64,000 nt of DNA from Adiantum capillus-veneris (lineage: Eukaryota > Streptophyta > Polypodiopsida > Polypodiales > Pteridaceae): the NCBI GenBank assembly GCA_014529385.2, contig CM043962.1, positions 91,256,680-91,320,679 on the forward strand, written 5' to 3'. The stretch's first letter is position 1. Each line of letters begins with the position of its first letter. The notes beneath the pieces were generated by a model that did no database searches, had not been told where the DNA came from, and saw nothing but the letters and a program-made list of their open reading frames with translations. Made by a program: the position numbers and the translations under genes. This document shows positions 32,432 through 47,738 of this stretch, piece by piece.

Positions 32432-33470
32432 CATAATTAGCTACAAAGCAAATTCACAGCTAAAGACCACCATCCTTGAAGACAACCCAAGACCACCCTA
32501 ATGACCAAATTTCACATGGTCCTATCAAGGGATGACACGAGCTACGAAGGGAAAAATGTTTGCGGATTCAGTATATGGGCATCCACCTAGCCGGACACCA
32601 CATTCACACTCTATTAAATTTTTGAAATAGTGTAACTACAATGTATGTAAATCTGATCCCAAAGTATCAGGTCAATTCCCTCATTTGTAATTTTGTCATG
32701 ATATGTGTAAAGGCCCATGTGAGCCAGCCACTCGATGATTTAGAAAGCCCTAGGTATAAAAGTTAAAAACTTTGATGTGAAAGGGAGGCTTATTTTTTGG
32801 AGAGAAAAGAGAAATGTTGTATGTGTGCTCAAGCGGCTTCTCAACTCATATTTGTAATCATCGTATCTAATGATTGGGTAATCCAATTTCAATTTTGAAT
32901 CTTACATTGTTTTCCTTTTCCTTTACTTTTTCAATTAAGTGTAAGAATTGCTAATTCCGTTGTGGTTTGTGACTATGCATTTACGAGCCTAATCTTCATA
33001 TTTGAGTGCTTAAATTGCTATTTTTTGACATTCTGGCCATAGGTGAGTGGTATTAGTCCTTAGAGCGACCTATTTGGGTTGTTCTGTAGTAGTTTTTGTG
33101 ACTTGGATCATGATGGATAGTAGTCCATGTACCTGTTAGATTGCAACAAGACTTTGTAGACTTGTCCCTTTAGGCCTAGTGAAGCTTCCCTTAAAGTTTT
33201 GTGACAATCCAAGTCCGTTTAGTTGACGAAATGGTGTGATGACCGCAAGTGGTAAGAAAGGACATAGGCAAATTTTTCAATCGGAGGGTGATGATTTTCT
33301 TGTTGAGTTGATTATTTTTTTTGTTAGGTTTTTACTTCACGAGGATAGACAACCACAAAGAGTCTTTGTGCCCCATTCGAGTCACTTCCTTGAGTATTGA
33401 CATATTATTCTAGTGGCAGATAGCTATGCTACAGACACTTGTCAACAGCGACCTGCTAACACTTATGTAT
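32432..33470 (+). repeat. Element B 3' LTR (boundaries approximate)
   Basis: It begins after the polypurine tract near TAATTAGC. The TATA box GGTATAAAAG at 32753-32762 is identical to A's LTR box (48954-48963, minus strand). An expanded copy of B's palindrome lies at 33101-33130 (TTGGATCATGAT ... AGTCCATGTACC). The right end is unresolved, because gypsy remnant C begins near 33500 and no partner LTR is in the window. Confidence 0.55.
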
Positions 33471-33499
33471 GGACTAATTTACAAGAAATATTATTCACC

Positions 33500-33755
33500 A
33501 TATTCAACAATGATTTAAATAATACACGTGTTACAATTGCTTGATTTTGATAGACCATTCTTTATTGTAGTGATTGATGCTAGTCCACTTACATTTGAAA
33601 GTCATAAATTTGAACCTTCTAAATCTAAGTTCAGTACATATGACAAAGAATTGATTGTTATATTGCATGTTTTAAAATATAGAAACATTATGTAATGGGG
33701 GTTGATTTTGATAATAAAAAAAGATAAAGTATTTGTTATCTCAACCCTTAAATGA
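33500..33755 (+). pseudogene. Gypsy remnant C: RNase H
   Basis: DFDRPFFIVVIDAS, ESHKFEPSKSKFSTYDKELI and ILHVLKYRN are RNase H motifs of a Ty3/gypsy pol. The frame is interrupted at AATGA by the Copia copy D. If one AATGA and D are ignored, the next codons give LSQPLNDRHIK, the usual end of RNase H. It is a different gypsy family from A and B. Confidence 0.8.
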
Positions 33756-33992
33756 TGATGTTGGAATTAGGGTTGACAGGAAAACACACACAACTTGGAG
33801 AAGATGAAGGAAGCTCAAGGCACACAACAAAGATTATATTGCTTATTATGCAATGAAAAGATAAGATAGCCCTAGAGAGATGGGCATGTGTACAATGCAC
33901 CGGGGGGGGGGGGGACCTCCTAGTGAGGGGGAAAATGCTCCGGTGGTCGTAAGTGTGTTTTCACACATCACCACCACATGTTTATGGTAACA
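33756..33992 (-). repeat. 3' LTR of D
   Basis: 237 bp. It includes a run of 13 G (33902-33914) not seen in the other LTR. The polypurine tract CCAAGGGGGATT (minus strand) adjoins at 33993. Confidence 0.88.
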
Positions 33993-33999
33993 AATCCCC

Positions 34000-36140
34000 C
34001 TTGGGAGTGATGCAGTGAATGAGATCTGGCACATAGAGTATAGGGAAGTGCCATGCCCTAAGGACATGATCAGTCTACAAAGGGGAGTAATCCCAAAGCT
34101 TTGCGGAAATCTTTGAACTTCTCACGAGACAATATCTTTGTGAAAAGATCTGCAAGGTTGTCCTGTGTTGGCACATAAGCCAAGTTGATCTCTCCTGCTC
34201 ATATCCTCTCCCTGACATAGTGGTAATGCACCTCAATGTGCTTTGTGGGAGTATGAAAAACTCGGTTCCTTGCAACTTCCAAGTGCTCTAACCTTCAGTG
34301 TAGATAGTGTTGGTTGTGTCTTGTCCAATATCCAAATCAGCTACCCATGCATGCATGGAGCCATCAGCAATGAAAGTCATGAAGTAAAGGTAATTGCCCA
34401 AGGATGGAGTTTGCATGGGCCCACAAACATCACTATGCACAAGCTGCAACCTGCATGTGGCCCTAACTGAACCATCCTTTGGAAACTTAGAACGCTGCAT
34501 CTTACTCAAGATACATCCTTCAAAAACGTGTTTGACAGGTGCTTTATGAGGAGGCGGCAAAGAAGCAACCATATCAGTTTTTTGCAAACACAGCACATTG
34601 GAAAAATTCAAATGCCCAAAACGTGCATGCCAAAGTTTTGCATCTGAAATAGCCTTTGAACCCGCAAAAACATTTGCAAAATTTTGCCCACACTTGTCAT
34701 ACAAAGTGAGCTTATACAGCACATGACATAAAATTCCAGATGCAACAATTTCATCACCAAGACTTAGATCAAATATTGTACATTAGTTATCCACAAATTT
34801 GACTACAAGTCCAAGTCTAGCAAGTGAATATACAGACAAAAGATTCTTCTTGATCCCAGGTATCTACAATGCATCAACAAGTGTGAAAGAATTGCCATTT
34901 GTAGCAGTAAGCACAATCTTTCCAACTCCATGAACTGGATAAGAGGCATTGTTGGCACAAGTGACTGAAATCCCATGAGGGATAGACTCAAGGGAGGTAA
35001 ACAAATCATGATGTTTGGTAATGTTCTTTGTAGCACGACTATCAAAATATCACACATGTGGATCTGCAACAACTGACATGCATGCATCATGTATAGAAGG
35101 ATCATAAGTGCACTCTGCACTAAAAGCCCATTCTACATCAACATCAACATCACAGTCTCCTTTCACAGAAGACTCAACAATAGCTACATTTGTAGTGGAA
35201 TCAGCCTCTTTCTTCTTAGCCTCTTTGCCATTCAACTTAGGACACTGCTTGGTCAAGTGATCATTAGCTTTACAATAATGGCAACGCATCTTCTTTCTTC
35301 CCTTTTCACCAGAATTCCCAGACAAATTGATGCCAACAGAAGCATTAGGAATAGGTGATTCACCACTCATATAAGAGCCATGAGAAGTGGCTGCATTGCT
35401 ATTACCACCTTTTCTTTGAGCAGCAATAAAGGCATGTTCAACTGCACGCTATCTAGTCCTATTTTTCCTCAAAAGTGACCTCTACAATAGCAATGTGCAT
35501 ACTGCATCAAACTTGACAACTTCTGGATTTCGTTGGGTCATAAGTCTCCAAGTACTAGCAAAAGTATAGTAAGAATCTGGCAAAGCATCAAGAATAGTCT
35601 GCACAAAGGAACTATCAAAATTGACTTCACCTGTAGAAATAATTTTCTCATTGATATCCTTGACACCATCAAGGAAAGTGTTCATATCATCTTCCTTCTG
35701 CATAATCTTCGACTCCAACTCTTTACGTAGCAATGCAATTTTTGCCTCATTATGACTTGCATAAAGACGAGCCAGAATATCCCAAGCCTATTTTGCAAAT
35801 TTTGTTGAACGAATGTGAGAAATAATAATGTGCTTCACAGACAACACAATCAATGCATGATCATGTGCATCTTTTACATCCCAATGAGCTTGCTCAACCG
35901 TAGGCAAAACAGCTCTAGCAGCAGCAATCCTACCACCAAAACTTTCAACATCCTCAACATCGCCTATATCCTCATAACCAGGACATACATCAATTCCTTG
36001 CACAATATTCTAGACACCCTTTGACACAAGGACATGTTGCATCATATAAGGCCACATAGGGTAATTGTCCCCATCCAATCTTTCTCAATAGCAGCAAAAA
36101 TCTTGAACACATTTGTGTTGTTGTCAACCATGGCAAACAT
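34000..36140 (-). pseudogene. D gag, protease, partial integrase and RNase H tail
   Basis: Gag probably starts at ATG 36140 (MFAMVDNNTNVFKIFA). Capsid parts are at 35482-36003. An intact knuckle CHYCKANDHLTKQC lies at about 35270-35310. The protease site reads HVWYFDSRATKNI, with Gly of DSG changed to Arg. The pre-integrase segment has KLWHARFGH and CEGC-like VFEGC. Integrase starts LVHSDVCGP and is cut off at the deletion joint. The last 85 codons are the RNase H end (FFILPQSTLRCITT frame-shifted). Several stops. Confidence 0.8.
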
Positions 36141-36490
36141 TGCACTTGATGTGGTAAAAACTCGAAAAGAGGAGAAGCAAAGCGGGAACAATACATGCTA
36201 TATAGCCCAAACCATAGAAGACTGTGTGGACCTGTTATGTAGAAAACAACACTAACAAAAATTCTACACAAAATGACAAAATTGCTTGCACAGTACTACC
36301 TGTAGTGCAAACGGAGGTCGAATAGAGCTCGAATCAGAAATCTTAGCCGTCTAATCTCTACAAGCTTACCCAAAATATTTCTTGACCTTCTGATGCTTGC
36401 TAGCACTCACAAAAATTGGAGAAAGTGAGCAAGCGTCTAGTGGAGCTGCTGGCAACTAAGCCTGGGAGGACGCAACCTACTGTGATATCA

Positions 36491-36728
36491 ATTTTTGGAA
36501 TTAGAGTTGCAAGAAAATACACACAACTTAGAGAAGATGAAGGAAGCTCAAGGAAGACAACATAGAGTATATTACTTAGTGTGCAATGGATAGATAAGAT
36601 AGCCCTAGAATGATGGGCATATATACAATGCACGAGGGGAAAAACCTCCTAGTGAGGGAAAAAGTGCCACGATGGTCCTAAGCGTGTTCATACACATCAC
36701 TCATCACTACCACATGTATATGATAACA
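36491..36728 (-). repeat. 5' LTR of D
   Basis: About 238 bp, matching 33756-33992 with more differences than the younger LTR pairs in the window. This suggests an older insertion. Confidence 0.85.
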
Positions 36729-36733
36729 AATGA

Positions 36734-37915
36734 TAGGCATATTAAGTGAGCTGTCTTTATTCAAAACTTTCAATCCAACATTCACTCTGCCCACTTGGTA
36801 AAAACAAAAAAGTAGCTGATGCTTTGAGTCGAAGGCCCTCTCTTAATTATCTATCAGCCATTGCAGGCACTTCATTTGATTTTATGCACAAGGTGAGGAT
36901 TGCAAACCACATGGTTGCATATGCTTGGCATTTCTATGCACACATTCTTCGAACATACTATTCAAGAACAATTCCTTTATTTCAAATAGAAATTGTGTGT
37001 AACAAAACCATTTCGTTTTTTAGTCATTGAAAATTTGCACAAATTGCCCTATGTTGGACATATAGGATTTGCCACTACTTTGAAAAATTTATTTCATTAT
37101 ATTTCTATGAAAAGTGATGTTAAACAATATGTTTTATCTTATTTGATTTGCCAAAAGATTGAAGTGACAACAATTATAAGAAATTGGGCCTTTACACCCT
37201 CTACTCATTCTTGAAAGACCTTGGGAACACATTTCTATGCATTTTATTACTAGTTTCCTACTCACTGTTTACAAGCATGATATGATATGGACTGTCATTC
37301 ATCATTGTTTACAATAAGTATACTTCCTTCTATACAATAAAACTCTCACATCACATCAAGCTACACTTCTCTTTCTTAAAGTTACCTTTCCTCATCATGG
37401 CTTGCCAAAAGTAATAATATATAATAGAGATTCCAAATTTTTAGTGATTTTTTTGGACTATACTCTTTGATAATCTTGGTATTACTCTTGATTTTACTTT
37501 TGCATTCCATCGTGAGTCTAATGGTCAAATAAAAGTCGCTAATCACACCATCATTATGTTTCTTGTTAACCAAAGAAGAAATGGGATGATGACCTGCATA
37601 TTTTATAGTTTTTTTATAACGATACCACTCACTTTTCTCTACAAGTAAATCTCCATTTGACATTGTGTATGTTCATTCTCTTCCTACTCTTACTTCGTGT
37701 CTTTCTAACATTGTGCTTCCTATAAATACTTTTAATGCAAATTTCCATGACATTTATACAAGTTTTTATTCTGCTTCTAAGCATTCACAAGAACTTTTTC
37801 CCTTGTGTATCGTTAATACATGCCTTAATGGGTTTTAATGTATTTTTATCCGACTAAATTTTCAAAATCTCAGGTAGTTATCGAACTTTCCTTGAAGAAA
37901 ATTAGCAAAATTTAA
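36734..37915 (+). pseudogene. Gypsy remnant C: connection, integrase zinc finger and core
   Basis: It resumes the frame broken by D. KNKKVADALSRRPSLNYL is the usual RNase H/integrase connection. The zinc finger is LPYVGHIGFATTLKNLFHY and YLICQK. Core fragments read FPHHGLPKVIIYNRDSKF (second Asp) and FHRESNGQIKVANHT, where the Glu is Lys. Stops and shifts are frequent. The end near 37980 (DEEFFLTR) resembles gypsy pol C-termini. The window holds no LTR for this element. Confidence 0.75.
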
Positions 37916-38035
37916 CCAGTTTTAGTGTTTTTTTTTTTTAAGAGTTTAAAGGTGCCCTTATTTTCTTTGATGAAGAATTTTTTTTGACAAGACTTAAGAT
38001 TTCGAGTGTTCTCTAAGACATCACAGAGGGACCAA

Positions 38036-38037
<2 letters not shown>

Positions 38038-38105
<68 letters not shown>
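38038..38105. repeat. (CT)34 microsatellite at the LINE 5' junction
   Basis: 68 bases of pure CT end exactly where LINE sequence starts. Confidence 0.97.
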
Positions 38106-38109
<4 letters not shown>

Positions 38110-39436
38110 GAAGGCATAGAAGAGGTTAAGATTGGAAATGCGGTGATCATGCTTTTGCTTTATGCCGATGATGTAGTACTCTTGGCACATACCTTAGAAG
38201 ATGCACAAAAGCTTATGAGTGTCTTGGAACGCTTTTGCCTACATAGCGGGCTAATCGTGAATGGATCCAACCAAGGTTATGCTTGTAAAGACCCTCAATG
38301 ACGAAAATCCATGCATTGTATACAACAATGAGCAACTTGAAGTGGTAGATCACTTCAAGTACCTTGGCCTTGAGGTTCCATCCAATCATAAATGGAAGGA
38401 TTGTGCAATGCGTCGCTTGGAAGCCGGAAAGAGGGCTTATTATGCATTTGAGAACATGTGCAATGCTGGAGAGATCAAGTGTTGGGCTCTCAAAAAGTAC
38501 CTTTTTGACACATTGGTGACACCAGTGCTTCTTTATGGAGTGGAGGTGTGGGGTGGAAGCATTGGGAAGTCTACTTGGAAAGAGTTTGAGAATGTCCAAA
38601 AGTGTTTTCTCACCAACTTTCTCCAAGTCAAGACACAAACACCCTACATGCTCTTACTTCTTGAGTCCGGATCGCTTCCCATTGAGGTCTTGGGCATGCA
38701 AAGGGTTGTGGAGTACATGCGTAAGACACAACATAGCCCTTTGCATCGACTTACTAGAATCGCATATGAAGCAAGTCAAAAGGTTCAAAAGACATACAAG
38801 AGCAAAATACTAAGTTCGGGGTGGATGCTTGACATCAAGAAATGGTTTGGAAGATGCCAATGCATGTCACTTGGTCAAGGATGCGTCGATTGACTCCCAA
38901 GTTAATGAGGCCTTCTTACAACGCCAATGTATCACGGTTTGGGAGAAATCCGGAGGTTCTCGCTTCAGCCATTACACCACACACATTGCCCCAAACTACA
39001 AATCTCTCTTCTTCTCCGAACGAGGTAACCGAACCCATCCCTACATCCTTGAGCCCATCCCGTTGAGTGCGATCCGCACCATTGCCTCCATTCGTCTTAG
39101 CTCCCATTCTCTACGCTGCGAGACATGACATCGGGGCACTGGCGAGGAGTGTCATCGACTTTGCACCTTATGCCCTCGTCAAGTGCGAGAGAGTGAGTAC
39201 CACACACTACTTGAGTGCTCAGCTTTTGACCACATTAGGTCCTCTTTTCCCCATATATTCAGCCATGAGCTCTCCCTACATACCTTCCTCTCCCAGCCAC
39301 GATGTGGACTCTCTATTGCGACACTCATTTCAGCCATTTTTGAGCATCGAGAGTCACTTATGACCTCCACTCACACCACGTGACATGTTCATTTGGTCCC
39401 ATAGGTCATATTTGACCTCCAAGGACGATAATAGAA

Positions 39437-39440
<4 letters not shown>
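38106..39440 (+). mobile_element. 5'-truncated LINE with CT tail
   Basis: Non-LTR retrotransposon sequence begins inside the RT domain just before the YADD box, as expected of a 5'-truncated copy. It ends at ...GACGATAATAGAACTAT, followed by (CT)n (39441-39503). A second, inverted copy of its last 50-80 bases lies at 47976-48030, again directly against a GA/CT array. No poly(A) tail is seen. Confidence 0.82.
38110..39363 (+). pseudogene. LINE reverse transcriptase C-terminal half
   Basis: It opens with LLLYADDVVLLAHTLEDAQKL (YADD at 38161-38172). After a frameshift near 38265 a 210-codon frame (38261-38893) gives MLVKTLNDENP, HFKYLGLEVPSNHKWKD, TPVLLYGVEVWGG and LTRIAYEAS. These are the LINE RT thumb and following region (KYLG and LYGxExW motifs). 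Further frames (38829-39128 and 39183-39363) end with a CCHC-type finger: CTLC at about 39165, then EYHTLLEC. This is the zinc ribbon found near the C-terminus of many plant LINE ORF2 proteins. Confidence 0.82.

Positions 39441-39503
<63 letters not shown>
39441..39503. repeat. (CT)31 array at the LINE 3' end
   Basis: 63 bases of CT follow the LINE 3' end, then CAATAAAAAGAGATGG. Confidence 0.95.
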
Positions 39504-39506
<3 letters not shown>

Positions 39507-41709
39507 AAAAAGAGATGGAACACCCTCTCTTGCTCGTGGTGTGAGTTGCAAATTATGATAAAGTACAATGGGATCATAATTGCATTAAAAATTCAAATGC
39601 CAATGCAATTCTTCAACTGTTGATATAGTTTGGAATGGTTGGTTGTAGAAAAGTTGGTTTCTCTCAAGTCCACAGCATTCTTACTCTCTATATTTACGAA
39701 AGATGCTGAATGACACAATTTTGCCTATTTGATAGATGAGCATTTACATCACCATATTTGTTGGATTTGCATTTTGCAAGATTCTAGTGAAACTAACACA
39801 CAAGCTCCTTGAAAGTTTTTCACATGTGTACAAAATACTCTATAAGAAGAAATAGCTATTGATTGGTAACAAAGGGTTTAGCTACCTCATGTGGCCTAAG
39901 GAAAGGGTAGAAGTTACATACTCTTCTATGGGCAAAAATAGATAATGATCGGTAAGAAATGGCTTAGCTACCTCATAATGGCCTAAGGAAAAGGCAAGAA
40001 TTACATGCTCATGACAATTCTATGACCATGTAAGATTGTTGATGTATTCCATTGTTTACAAAGGACTCATATGTCTATAGACTCTACAGTTTAAATTGTA
40101 TGTCCAAACAACCATCTAGAAATGTTGTAAGCATTTTAATGCATAGCCAAAGGCCTGTTTTGAAGGTGGCAGTCACAAAACAAGCGAGACTTAAGGTTAT
40201 CTCAAAATGACCCTTCATTCAGAAGGTAGTTTTATTGCTTGCAGAAGCTATAAAAGAAGCTAATTGTATCTAGGCCATTCCATCAAAGGTTTTACGGCTA
40301 AAAAGTTTGGAAAATTGCCATCTAAATTGGGGGATTGTGTGAATAGATTCCTTAATGAGTTTTGTAAAAACAATTGAGGCGAAGCATAGGTTTTGGGATC
40401 TCGTAGGTCACATCATGCTAGGCTTCATTATGGGCGGGCATGCCTTAGCACGTCTATATCCATGAGAGGAACTCAATGCATGGACCTTTGTTTTAATAGT
40501 GCTTTGGTATATGTGCATGCGAGAGTGTTTGGGATGTGTGTGTGTGTGTGTGTGTGTATGTGTGTTTCTATTTTTAAACTTATACTTATACACAAAAGAA
40601 CATAATTGTTCAAAAGACAGCTGGCTTTAGACAAAGGACAAGGATTAGCACAAAAATGACTTAGTCTTTGATTCATTTTCGTACATCATAGTGAGAATGA
40701 GGTATCATTCTAGTGAGTTGTACATAAGATAGTCAAGAACAACTGATTTTAAAGTGACAGAGGCCAAGTTCGATGGTGACGGATAACAGCAAAGCCAAAA
40801 AGATCCTAAGTAAAGATAGAGTCCTCACCTACATCCATATAAACAAGACAATGGATAGGTTAGACTTGAATAGATTTTACAGGTGTCAACAAACCCTATC
40901 AGTTGTTATCCATATCCTACTTAAAACGTTTTTAACTTATACCTACCATCCAATTAGTGTAAAATATCCGCAAGTATCCATTCTCAAAACAATTAATATG
41001 AAGTTCATTGTTTTATTTTTTACTCAAAAGACAATTACCCCTCTTGATTAAGTGTAAAGTATTTCACTTTTAATTCCTCCTAATTTGTTTTAATTTGTGA
41101 TTTGAAGTTCATCACTCCTTCATACCCAAATGAGATCATAGGTTATAATTTAGTAGTAACCCCATTTATTTAAGGAATTTATACATATTTATTTAATTAG
41201 ATTAAGTTATGATCAAAAAGCCATCACCCCTTCTAATCCAAGTGTCTTACCCAATTTTTTGACCCAGAGAAGTTAAGGTATGAAGTTTCTTTAGCTAAAC
41301 CACTTCCAGTTTACGATCGCTCATGTTTATACAAGAAATAAGTCACCAGAGATGTGTCAATCATAATCTTTAACTCACTAGTGCTAGCAAAGGTGATTTG
41401 TGAATCTTAGTGCTCATATAACCATTAAAGTCGACATTTTATAACTGACAATCATAAACCATGTTTTTTTTAAAATAGACATCATTATTGTGGGAGTTTC
41501 ACAAATCATACCAACAGTTTAAGTATCCTAAAGATTTCCTAGCTTTATCAGTTGGTAAAGATTTTGAGTATCCTAAAGATTTTGACAACCAGGTGGCAAG
41601 GTTTAGGTAAACCAGAACCACAACCAATTCAGAGCTAAACTAAACTAGCCAACCATCTCAAGTATTACCCTCAAAAGAGTGAGAATATCCAACAAGTCTA
41701 GTAAAGATC

Positions 41710-42275
41710 AAACCATAACCTGCTTTGAGGACCATATCACAATGCAAAGAGATTATCAAAACAGTTAACCCCCATCACTAATCATATTGATGGACCCTAT
41801 CATGGCTGACAAATTTATTAACAGAAAGGCTTTCCATATTTTAGAAATTTTCCTGAAGCAATAGATATCACTAATGTGGCAGTCCCCAAGCCATAAAGAG
41901 TATTCATAATCCAAGAATAAATAAAAATAACCTTTTTTTTTTCAAAAACTCAAAGTAGGACATTATGCTAGAGAGATGCATAATCAATCATCAAAACCTT
42001 AGATGCATCAAGCACTTGGTAAAGCTCCTATGAAAATTACGACTCATCTGGCTAATCCCTTTAATGGCTAAATATGTTGCTTATCACCGATACCAAATCC
42101 ATTAGCACTGCTATACTAACATGTTTCATGTCAAGATATAGCCAACGTATAATGCCAAATTTCGAGCTAAGAATCAAATTCTTAGTAAAACCATATCATG
42201 CTTTGAAGACTATATCATAAAAAATCAAAAGCAGTCATCCCGCGAGTGTAAGTCTAGTATCACTAATCATAATAC
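41710..42275. repeat. Imperfect direct repeats 479 bp apart
   Basis: AAACCATAACCTGCTTTGAGG (first bases, near 41710) recurs as AAACCATATCATGCTTTGAAG (near 42188). Each is followed by a diverged stretch and then ATCACTAATCATA. Each copy is about 85 bp. Confidence 0.65.
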
Positions 42276-42291
42276 TAGTCTATGAAAAAAT

Positions 42292-42437
42292 TATCCAATC
42301 ACCAGGTTTATTAAAGGTATACAATATGTTCAAAGTTACAGGAATGGGTAAGATTTGGTATTTTACATAGTTACAATCACTAGGTTTATTCAAGGTCTAT
42401 AGCACGTTCAAAGTTACAGTATTTGGTATTTTACACT
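42292..42437. repeat. Imperfect tandem duplication of about 73 bp
   Basis: Two neighbouring units share CAATCAC-AGGTTTATT, GTTCAAAGTTACAG and TTTGGTATTTTACA. The first has about ten extra bases. Confidence 0.75.
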
Positions 42438-44197
42438 TATGTAATCGAGATAAGAGACAACAGGCATGGTCTGTAAAATCCCTAAAACTTAAGTAATCCC
42501 AAAGTAGAGCAAAAATGGCAGAATATATCTGGTGATACAAAGGGCAAGTATATGTCATTTAAAATCACTTTTTCTCTATAATCTTAAGTATTGAATCATA
42601 ACAGATCAAGCTACCAATAAAGCTATTGCCATATTATTTATCCGACAACACTATGATTAGTAAGAGCAAGGAAGAAGCCACCTATGTTAAATATGGTAAG
42701 ATTAGGTAGCTAAAGAAAAGCAAATTTCACTTAAAGAGTGGAGCAAAAAATGAATAATAGTATAATTAATGAATTTTAGCAACAATAATCAACATGTTAT
42801 CAGAGAAATATCCTCAAGACTAAAATGTTATGTAAGTAAATGACATAAAGGCAATGAGATCTGATGGATCTTAAGGGTCTAATCAACATGTTAATCATTG
42901 AGCTACACAATCTATATTATCCCATAGGAATTATCTAGTTGTAAAACCTAGGATCATATATGCCATCTTTATCCCCATCCAACCCCATAGGTGAGGTCCA
43001 TTTATGGTACTAACCAAAAGGTATGTCATCCATTATCCATAAGTTTAGGCAACAGTTTAGGCCAAGCAACACCTCATCTGAGGTAGAAATCACCCACTAG
43101 AGTCAAAAAAATTGTATGCTAACAGTCGGTAGGTATTATTGTCTTTATTTATATCCATCATCATCTTATAAGTGAAAGGATGCCCCTATACTTTGTCATA
43201 TCCATTTTATACAGCAAAAAAAATGAGAAAAAAAACCAACATAATTTTTTATCCCTCAGTTAAATATACAACTGTTTCAGTGATTAAAAAACTAACTTAA
43301 CCACCTGTATCAATTTTATAACACCAAAAATGTATAACACCGAAGTAAATCATTAGAGGTGAATCAAAATAGTCATTAAAGTATTATGCATGTTCGGTTA
43401 CCATCTGTTGTAATTAGGCCAAACAAATCAATCAGTATAGGTTCAAGTCCTTTTCTAAGTAGAGAGGAAGACCTCAGCAGATTTTCTTATTCCACAGAGT
43501 CAAATAATATGAGATTTATATATCAACTGCAAACCAAACAGTAGATTAAAAGTGCTAAATCTCTTGAACCAAAAATCAAAGCCAGAAGAGAAGAACCTGT
43601 GAGGTAGCGGGCATCACCACCAACACCATGTTGCAAAAGTTGAACCATCAAAAAAAATTCATTATTGCCATCTACTATTTTGAGCAATTTTTAATGCACA
43701 GAGAAGCAGGTTTTATTACCAAGGTCCTCAACTACCTTATATATAGACACAACAACTCAATGCAAGGCTAAGCGAGGGGAAAGAACTTCCCTCACATTTA
43801 AATAGAGGAACCACCAACCAAGATCGAACAGAGTCACCCATAAGCTCAATTGCATGAATTTGCACAAGATTCGATTGTGTAGGCATCTCAGCAACCATAT
43901 CAAGCCCATGTGAGCCATTAGTGATGGCGCATGGGGGAGAAAGAAGGAGAGAAGGAGAGAAGGGGGATAGAGAAAGTACTGCTATGCAATAGGCCGGGGG
44001 GGGGACAGCAGAGCACATGTCGTCATGTTCGGGATGGGAGACTCATTCAAGAGTGTATATAATTTTATGCTAGGGGTAATAGACCCAATGAATAGTACAT
44101 TTTAGGGGGGTGTTCCCACCAAAGAAGGATACAATTTTGTAAGCTATTCACCCATGAGATGTAACCAATAGGTACATCATCACCATTAGCTTGGATA

Positions 44198-47096
<2,899 letters not shown>

Positions 47097-47162
<66 letters not shown>

Positions 47163-47398
47163 GATTCTCTTAGCATGTATAGCTTTTGGCATTTGGCAAC
47201 GTGGATAAAACTTTAGCCCTTTTTATCATCCTCGTTTTGGCATTGAAAATGAACATGAATTATTTCAGGTAATATTGACTCATAATCTCTAGATTTGGCA
47301 ACATGGCATATGTATAGATTTGAAATGAACATCATAGTTTTCTTAAAGATGAAACAAGTTCAAAGCCTGTAGAGATCTAGAGAGTGAGATGGAGACAT

Positions 47399-47434
<36 letters not shown>

Positions 47435-47550
47435 CAGGGAGAGAAAGTGAGAAGAAAGAGGAACAAAGTCACACTTAAAGAGAGTGATGAGAAACATTTG
47501 ACAAAAGATTTATTCATGTGGACAAAAGTAAAGGATGCAAAATGAGGAAG

Positions 47551-47616
<66 letters not shown>

Positions 47617-47700
47617 CAAACTCAAACACTTAGGGAGAGTGAGGAGAACCCTCAATATCAAAGTTTTGACCATGTGGACAAGTTGTGGGGGGGGGGGGGG

Positions 47701-47738
<38 letters not shown>

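Larger units (their letters stand above)
9950..33470 (+). mobile_element. Element B: Ty3/gypsy, Tat/Athila-like, non-autonomous, split by two insertions
   Basis: In order on the + strand: palindrome-rich leader, gag (17166-18783 and 27746-28600), protease (28850-29600), an extra ORF (29815-31190), a polypurine tract and a 3' LTR with a TATA box (from about 32432). Each coding part aligns with element A (48260-64000). RT, RNase H and integrase are absent: only about 500 bp lie between protease end and extra ORF, where A has about 4 kb. A Copia element interrupts the leader and a chromovirus interrupts gag. No 5' LTR or Asp-tRNA primer site was found left of the leader, so the 5' boundary is a guess. 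Confidence 0.8.
33756..36728 (-). mobile_element. Copia deletion derivative D with LTRs and AATGA target duplication
   Basis: LTRs lie at 33756-33992 and about 36491-36728. On the minus strand they run from TGTTACCAT to CCAACATCA. AATGA lies outside both (33751-33755, 36729-36733). A decayed Met-tRNA primer site (TTGATATCACAG) follows the 5' LTR. Internally, integrase start (FIADGSMHAWV) joins directly to the end of RNase H (ADLDIGQDTTNTIY) near 34345, so about 2.2 kb of integrase, RT and RNase H is missing relative to copy 1. It could have moved only with proteins supplied in trans. Confidence 0.92.
39504..44190. other. AT-rich gene-free stretch
   Basis: No domain-bearing ORF. It includes a (GT)n array near 40534-40558, two sets of imperfect repeats (listed separately) and a G9 run near 43995. 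It could be intergenic DNA or part of a long intron. I cannot tell. Confidence 0.6.

Noticed and set aside
33902-33914. G13 run as a functional quadruplex in the LTR of D
   Set aside because: The partner LTR lacks it. It is more likely slippage or an assembly artefact.
38261-38893. A 210-codon host gene
   Set aside because: KYLG and LYGxExW blocks, the YADD box just upstream in another frame, and a CCHC finger after it show a LINE RT fragment.
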